Below, in pieces: positions 7,131 through 15,548 of a stretch of DNA of 15,548 bases; positions within the stretch are counted from its first letter, which is position 1; every line of letters begins with the position of its first letter. The notes beneath the pieces were generated by a model. It ran no database searches. It was not told the DNA's origin and saw nothing but the letters and a program-made list of their open reading frames with translations. Made by a program: the position numbers and the translations under genes. The stretch spans positions 1-15,548 of the forward strand of contig DATLHO010000144.1 in NCBI GenBank assembly GCA_035539855.1. The letters are read 5' to 3'. This DNA is from DATLHO01 sp035539855 (GTDB taxonomy: Bacteria > Bacteroidota > Ignavibacteria > OLB7).

Positions 7131-7922
7131 TCAGAACACCACGGAGATCTCCGGAGCCCTACCGACGACGACCGAGATGCGATCGCCGGCGACGACGGGA
7201 CTGACCGGACCGAGCGCGCCGGAGAGGATGACCTCACCCGGTGCGAGGCTCGTTCCGTGCTCGCCGAGCTTGTTGACGAGCCAGACGACGGCGTTGACGG
7301 GATTGCCGAGACAGGCGGCGCCGGCGCCGGTCGAGACGACCTCGCCGTTCTTGCGCAGGGTCATGCCGATCGTCCGCAGGTCGAGACTCGCCAGCGGCAT
7401 CGGCCGCGAGCCGAGGACGAACATACCGCTCGACGCATTGTCGGCGACGGTGTCCTCGATCCTGAACTTCCAGTCGCGCACGCGCGAGTCGATGATCTCG
7501 ATCGCCGGCACGACGAAGTCGACGGCGGCGACGACCTGCGCGGCGGTGACGCCGGGACCGAACAGTGGCTTCTTGAGGACGAACGCGATCTCCCCTTCGA
7601 CGCGCGGCTGCAGCAGCTTCGTGATGTCGGCGCGGCCGCCGTCGGGCACGGCCATGTCGCAGAGCAGTCCGCCGTAATCCGGCTCGGTGACGCCGAGCCA
7701 GGTCTGCACCGCGCGGCTGGTGATGCCGACCTTGCGACCGACGTGGCGCGAGCGCTCGCCGAACATCCCCTGGTGCGTCATGCGCCGCGAGAGGTTGATC
7801 GTCTGGATCTCGTAGGCATCCTGCAGCGTCATCTCCGGATGCGTCGAAGTCGGCGCCTCGCACGGCGTCCCGTCGATCTGCGCGCTCCAGAGTCGTTCGG
7901 CGAGTTCCTGATGTATGGTCAT
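7131..7922 (-). CDS. nbaH: 2-oxopent-4-enoate hydratase
   Basis: 263 residues, paralogous to the decarboxylase at 2349-3128 but closer to MhpD/DmpE hydratases: GRKVGITSRAVQTWLGV, then PDYGGLL, and the C-terminal NPVNAVVWLVNKLG and GEVILSGALGP. It adds water to 2-oxopent-4-enoate to give 4-hydroxy-2-oxovalerate, the aldolase substrate. The metal-binding Glu109 and Glu111 (VEGEIAF) and Glu142 (AIEIIDSR) are present. The ATG at 7922 gives the normal family length. The leader lacks a Shine-Dalgarno sequence and has the word CGCAACACG 22 bases upstream of the ATG. It starts 48 bases after the deaminase stop. I separated it from the decarboxylase by similarity from memory, so a swap of the two names is possible but unlikely. 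Confidence 0.93.
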   Translation of the reverse strand: MTIHQELAERLWSAQIDGTPCEAPTSTHPEMTLQDAYEIQTINLSRRMTHQGMFGERSRHVGRKVGITSRAVQTWLGVTEPDYGGLLCDMAVPDGGRADITKLLQPRVEGEIAFVLKKPLFGPGVTAAQVVAAVDFVVPAIEIIDSRVRDWKFRIEDTVADNASSGMFVLGSRPMPLASLDLRTIGMTLRKNGEVVSTGAGAACLGNPVNAVVWLVNKLGEHGTSLAPGEVILSGALGPVSPVVAGDRISVVVGRAPEISVVF

Positions 7923-7944
7923 GGCGACGTGCAGGTGACGGGTG

Positions 7945-7953
7945 CGTGTTGCG
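7945..7953 (-). promoter_or_regulatory. Leader word CGCAACACG before the hydratase gene
   Basis: The third copy of CGCAACACG on the minus strand, ending 22 bases before the ATG at 7922, in the 48-base gap between the deaminase and hydratase genes. No Shine-Dalgarno sequence is present in this leader. Confidence 0.4.
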
Positions 7954-7970
7954 AAGAGGGCGTGTGTCGG

Positions 7971-8396
7971 TCAGCGTCCGGCCGGATCGATCGCCACCAC
8001 CTTGATCTCGATCAGCAGGTGCCGACCGGGAAGCTGGCGGACGCCGATCGTCGTGCGCGACGGCCCGGTGGCCGCGTCGAAGTACTCGTTGTAGACCTCG
8101 TTCATGCCGGCGTAATCGTCCATGTCCACGAGGAACACGGTGGCGTCGACGACGTGCTCGAGGTCGGCGCCGGCGGCCTGAAGGATCGCCCGGATGTTCT
8201 CGATCACCGCGCGCGTCTGCCGCCTGATGTCGAGCTCGACCGTCCCGTCGGACCTGACCTCGACGCCGTCGTACGAGTTGTCCGCGCGGCGGGAGCTGAC
8301 TCCGGAGACGAAGATGAGGCCGCCGGCGCGGCGGGCATGGGGGTAGTTCGCGAGGGCGCCGGCGCGATCCGGCACAATGACGGGCGTTCCGTTCAT
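7971..8396 (-). CDS. nbaF: 2-aminomuconate deaminase (RidA family)
   Basis: 141 residues from the ATG at 8396, the known length of 2-aminomuconate deaminases of the RidA/YjgF fold. It releases ammonia from 2-aminomuconate to give 4-oxalocrotonate. Family features are the GLIFVSG strand (residues 26-32), Arg114 in PSRTTIGVRQLP, which binds the substrate carboxylate in RidA proteins, and Glu130 in LIEIKVVA. The frame is open further upstream to an ATG at 8474, but the extra 26 residues are not RidA-like, so I prefer 8396. It is the first gene of the catabolic cluster in transcription order. The general RidA enamine-deaminase role is the alternative; the neighbours favour the pathway enzyme. No clear Shine-Dalgarno sequence or sigma-70 promoter was found upstream. 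Confidence 0.88.
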   Translation of the reverse strand: MNGTPVIVPDRAGALANYPHARRAGGLIFVSGVSSRRADNSYDGVEVRSDGTVELDIRRQTRAVIENIRAILQAAGADLEHVVDATVFLVDMDDYAGMNEVYNEYFDAATGPSRTTIGVRQLPGRHLLIEIKVVAIDPAGR

Positions 8397-8528
8397 CCGG
8401 GACTGGGTCCGATGGTCGTTGACTGAGCGTCGTGGTTCCACCGCCGTGCTTCGGGCGGGGTCGCAAGCCTCCAAGTTACGTCTTCGCGGCGTCGCGGAGA
8501 AAGCGGGGAATCCAATCGCGGCCCAACG
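8397..8528 (-). other. Probable start region of the catabolic operon; no promoter recognised
   Basis: This is the only non-coding space between the terminator and the first catabolic gene, so the operon promoter is expected here. On the minus strand I see no convincing -35/-10 pair and no sigma-54 match. The AT-rich word TAACTT near 8466-8475 is the best -10 candidate, without a good -35 partner. Confidence 0.35.
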
Positions 8529-8554
8529 AAAAGAGCCACCCCGGGAGGTGGCTC
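8529..8554 (-). terminator. Intrinsic terminator after the smaller hybrid kinase
   Basis: A perfect 8-bp stem, GAGCCACC (8533-8540) with GGTGGCTC (8547-8554), and a six-base loop. Read on the minus strand it is followed at once by TTTT. It lies 30 bases past the kinase stop at 8584 and upstream of the deaminase gene, so it should end the kinase transcript and insulate the catabolic operon. Confidence 0.8.
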
Positions 8555-8583
8555 GTGTGTGCGGTCTGCCATGAATGCCGGTC

Positions 8584-10854
8584 CTACCGGCGTCTCGGCC
8601 GACGCGCCGGACGCTCGTGCGAGGTCACGGTCGCGGCCGCGGCACCGTTGGCGGTAGAGGTCTTCGTCTTGACGATCGTCGCCTCGGCGAGCGTGATCTC
8701 GGCGGGCGCGCCCGCGGCGAGTGCGGCCGGCTGCACCGCGCGGTCGATCGCGGCCTGCAGCGCGCGGACGCCGACGGGCTTGACCAGGTGCTCGACGAAG
8801 CCGGCCTCGAGGCTGCGTTGAATGTCGGTCTCCATGCCGAACCCGCTCAGCGCGATGCCGACGACGGGCTTGATGTCCCTGAGCGTCTTGATCAGGTCGA
8901 GTCCGGTTCCATCCGGCAGGCTGATGTCGCTGATGACGACGTCGAAGTCGGTGGCGGTCGCGAGCTGCAGCGCGTCGGTGACGGTGCGGGCGGAGCTGAC
9001 GCGGTAGCCCTGGCGCTCGAGGAACATCTGCATGACGAGATTCGTCTCGCGGTGGTCCTCGACGATGAGAATGTGGATGTCGCCGCGCAGCTCGACGGTC
9101 GCCTCGGGCATTGGCTCCTGCTTCGTCACCGCCGGAGCGTCCTCGGCCGGCAGCAGGACCGAGAAGGTCGCGCCGCGCCCGTCGCCCTCGCTGTGAGCGT
9201 CGATGTCGCCGCCGTGGGCCTCGACGAGCGCCTTGGAGATCGACAGGCCGAGCCCGAGTCCGCCGAACAGGCGGGTGATGTCGCGGCTGGCCTGCTCGAA
9301 GGCGTCGAAGATCTTCTCGAGCGCCTCGGCCTGGATGCCGATGCCGGTGTCGGTGACCTCGAGCGCGATGCGCCCGTCGTCGGCCTCGCGCGAGCGGATG
9401 ACGATCCGCCCTCCCTCGGGCGTGAACTTGATCGCGTTCTTGACGAGGTTCCAGAACACCTGCTGCAGCCGGGCGGAATCCCCGCGGACCCAGTGCCGCG
9501 CGGCGCCGAGCTCGACGTCGACGTGCAGGCTTTTCTCGCGCACACCGGTCTCGCAGATCTCCAGCACGTTGAGCAGCAGCACGTGCGCATCGACGAGGTC
9601 GAACGAGAGCTGCAGCTTTCCCTTGGCGATGCGCGTGAGGTCGAGCAGATCGTCAATGAGCTGCGCCTCGAGCTCGACGTTGCGGCGGATCGTCTGGAAG
9701 CGCTCGCGCACGCTGTCGGAGAGCGTCGGATCGTCTTGAACGACCTCGATCGACGCGAGCACCGGCGTCAGCGGCGTGCGCAGCTCGTGGCTGAGCACGG
9801 CGAGGAACCGGTCTTTCGCTGAGTTCGCGGCCTCGGCGGCCTCCTTGGCCGTCTCGAGCTCGCGCTGGGCGCGGCGTCGTTCGGCGACCTCCTGCGTGAG
9901 CTCCTTGTTGGCATCCTCGAGCTGGGCGGTGCGGCGCTCGACGCGCTGCTCGAGATCGGCATTGAGCGTGCGGATCTCGTCCTCGGCCTGCTTGCGCTCG
10001 GTGATGTCGACGCCGGTGCAGATGAGATAGCGAGCGGCCCCGTCGTCGTCGAAGATCGCGGTGTTGCTCCAGGCGATCACGCGGCGCTCGCCGTCGGGCG
10101 TGCGCAGGCCGAACTCGCATTCGACCGGGTGCTCGCCGCCGAGGATCTTCCGGATGCAGCCGCGCACGCCTTCGCGCTCCGCTGCGTCGACGAACGCATC
10201 GACGAAGTCCTGACCGGCCGCCTCGTGCGAGCTGACGCCGACGATCCGCTCGCACGCGCTGTTGAAGCGCACGAGGCTGCCGTCGGTCTCGAGCACGACG
10301 ACGACGCTGCCGGCGGTCTCGAGCACCGCGGCGATGAAGTCCCGCTCGCGGTTGATCTCGGTGTTGCGCTCCTCGAGCTGGCGGAAGAGCGCTCCCATCA
10401 CCTTGTTCGTCTTGCCGAGCTCGCGATTGGTCTGGTGCAGCAGGTCTGCCTGCCGGCGGACCTGCTCGGTCTTGCGGAAGAGCTCGATGAAGACGGCGAC
10501 CTTGGCCTTGAGAACCTCGGGAGGGAAGGGCTTGAACAGGTAATCGACGGCGCCGACCTCGTAGCCGCGCGACATCGACTGCGCGTTCTTGTCGATTGCT
10601 GTCAGGAAGATGATCGGGGTGTGCTGGGTGCTGGCGCGCTGGCGCACGAGCGCGGCGGTCTCGAATCCGTCCATGCCCGGCATCTGCACGTCGAGGAGGA
10701 TCACCGCGAATTCCTGATCGAGCAGGTAGCGCAGTGCCTCGAAGCCTGATTCGGCGGTCACGATGTTCTCGTCGAGCTCATCGAGAATCGCCTTCAGTGC
10801 CAGAAGGTTCTCCGGATGATCGTCGACCAGGAGGATGTTGACGCGCTCTTTCAT
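8584..10854 (-). CDS. Hybrid sensor histidine kinase, REC-PAS-HisKA-HATPase-REC
   Basis: 756 residues. Domains in order: receiver 5-125 (acidic Asp11-Asp12, phospho-acceptor Asp55, Lys108); coiled coil about 130-172; PAS with a PAC-like end 173-295 (GVDITERKQAE); coiled coil about 295-345; HisKA with His356 in LSHELRTP; HATPase with Asn473 (VKNAIKF), DTGIG at 502-506 and GLGLGLS at 532-538; C-terminal receiver 592-710 with Asp643 and Lys692; then an Ala/Thr-rich tail ending in Arg-rich residues. There is no membrane segment, so it is cytosolic. An N-terminal receiver means it can be controlled by another kinase, and the large kinase just upstream is a candidate. I chose the ATG at 10854 because it places the receiver at the terminus; the frame is open upstream but that region is the intergenic one with promoter features. 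The output target is unknown. Confidence 0.93.
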   Translation of the reverse strand: MKERVNILLVDDHPENLLALKAILDELDENIVTAESGFEALRYLLDQEFAVILLDVQMPGMDGFETAALVRQRASTQHTPIIFLTAIDKNAQSMSRGYEVGAVDYLFKPFPPEVLKAKVAVFIELFRKTEQVRRQADLLHQTNRELGKTNKVMGALFRQLEERNTEINRERDFIAAVLETAGSVVVVLETDGSLVRFNSACERIVGVSSHEAAGQDFVDAFVDAAEREGVRGCIRKILGGEHPVECEFGLRTPDGERRVIAWSNTAIFDDDGAARYLICTGVDITERKQAEDEIRTLNADLEQRVERRTAQLEDANKELTQEVAERRRAQRELETAKEAAEAANSAKDRFLAVLSHELRTPLTPVLASIEVVQDDPTLSDSVRERFQTIRRNVELEAQLIDDLLDLTRIAKGKLQLSFDLVDAHVLLLNVLEICETGVREKSLHVDVELGAARHWVRGDSARLQQVFWNLVKNAIKFTPEGGRIVIRSREADDGRIALEVTDTGIGIQAEALEKIFDAFEQASRDITRLFGGLGLGLSISKALVEAHGGDIDAHSEGDGRGATFSVLLPAEDAPAVTKQEPMPEATVELRGDIHILIVEDHRETNLVMQMFLERQGYRVSSARTVTDALQLATATDFDVVISDISLPDGTGLDLIKTLRDIKPVVGIALSGFGMETDIQRSLEAGFVEHLVKPVGVRALQAAIDRAVQPAALAAGAPAEITLAEATIVKTKTSTANGAAAATVTSHERPARRPRRR

Positions 10855-10953
10855 TCTGTTTTTCCCGGGGGGGGCCGTCGCTCCCCCGCGAACCGTCATG
10901 CCGGATATCGGTGCCCGGACGGGCAATCGGATCGGGGACCAAGTGGGAGCGAC

Positions 10954-10967
10954 CAGTGAACCCACTG
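10954..10967. repeat. Short dyad at the predicted sigma-54 start point
   Basis: CAGTG, four bases, CACTG: a 5-bp inverted repeat that overlaps the transcription start predicted about 12 bases past the -12 element. It could be an operator or a small leader hairpin. It is short enough to be chance. Confidence 0.3.
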
Positions 10968-10983
10968 TGCAATGGCCATGCCA
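10968..10983 (-). promoter_or_regulatory. Sigma-54 (RpoN) promoter for the smaller kinase
   Basis: On the minus strand the sequence is TGGCATGGCCATTGCA. It fits the consensus TGGCAYRNNNNTTGCW at every defined position, with the required ten bases between the -24 GG and the -12 GC. It lies in the 173-base gap between the two kinase genes and points at the ATG at 10854, giving a leader of roughly 100 bases. No activator-binding site was identified with confidence. Confidence 0.72.
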
Positions 10984-11011
10984 CGGGCGCCCCGTTCGAC
11001 CGGGGCGCCCG
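10984..11011. repeat. Perfect 11-bp inverted repeat behind the large kinase gene
   Basis: CGGGCGCCCCG (10984-10994) and CGGGGCGCCCG (11001-11011) form a perfect stem with a six-base loop. It lies 16 bases past the stop of the large kinase and directly upstream of the sigma-54 site. There is no T-run after it on the minus strand, so it is not a standard intrinsic terminator. It could protect the mRNA 3' end, act in Rho-dependent ending, or be a protein-binding palindrome. Confidence 0.6.
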
Positions 11012-11027
11012 TCGGCCGCCGTTCCGT

Positions 11028-15548
<4,521 letters not shown>

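Noticed and set aside
8397..8474. N-terminal extension of the deaminase from the ATG at 8474
   Set aside because: The 26 extra residues do not resemble any RidA protein and the ATG at 8396 gives the family length.
8532..8556. A sigma-54-like TGGC...TTGG sequence on the minus strand before the deaminase gene
   Set aside because: The -12 part reads TTGG rather than TTGC and the spacing is off by one. It is part of the terminator stem and T-run.

Overview
This is a high-GC, gene-dense bacterial window in which every convincing gene lies on the minus strand; the long plus-strand frames are GC-rich shadows of these genes. Composition and gene content suggest an environmental bacterium with sigma-54, perhaps from a soil lineage such as Acidobacteriota, Myxococcota or a Desulfobacterota relative. 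The phylum cannot be fixed from the sequence alone.

Bases 1-8396 hold a catabolic cluster for the meta-cleavage route of 3-hydroxyanthranilate, used in tryptophan/kynurenine and 2-nitrobenzoate degradation (nba-type genes). In transcription order, right to left, it runs: 2-aminomuconate deaminase (RidA family), 2-oxopent-4-enoate hydratase, acylating acetaldehyde dehydrogenase, a family 2 glycosyltransferase, a NUDIX hydrolase, 4-hydroxy-2-oxovalerate aldolase, an exported DUF2059 protein, 4-oxalocrotonate decarboxylase, 3-hydroxyanthranilate 3,4-dioxygenase, aminocarboxymuconate semialdehyde decarboxylase, and a cyclase/formamidase-like hydrolase cut by the left edge. Together the catabolic enzymes would take 3-hydroxyanthranilate to pyruvate and acetyl-CoA. 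The one step not seen is 2-aminomuconate semialdehyde dehydrogenase (nbaE type), which may lie left of base 1. Three genes of other families are inserted in the cluster, and two of them separate the normally adjacent aldolase and dehydrogenase.

Bases 8397-8583 hold a good intrinsic terminator and probably the start region of the catabolic operon. Bases 8584-15548 hold two hybrid sensor kinases. The downstream one (8584-10854) is REC-PAS-HisKA-HATPase-REC. The upstream one is very large and cut by the right edge: an array of 92-residue HAMP repeats, then GAF, coiled coil, HisKA, HATPase and three REC domains, like bacterial relatives of fungal Nik1-type kinases. The 173-base gap between them holds a strong inverted repeat and a full match to the sigma-54 promoter consensus pointed at the smaller kinase.

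The least expected observations are the sigma-54 site, short words (CGCAACACG and CCGACAATC) shared by the leaders of several catabolic genes that lack Shine-Dalgarno sequences, and the insertion of NUDIX and glycosyltransferase genes into the aldolase/dehydrogenase pair. No RNA genes, mobile elements or CRISPR arrays were seen, and no gene-free stretch exceeds 300 bases.
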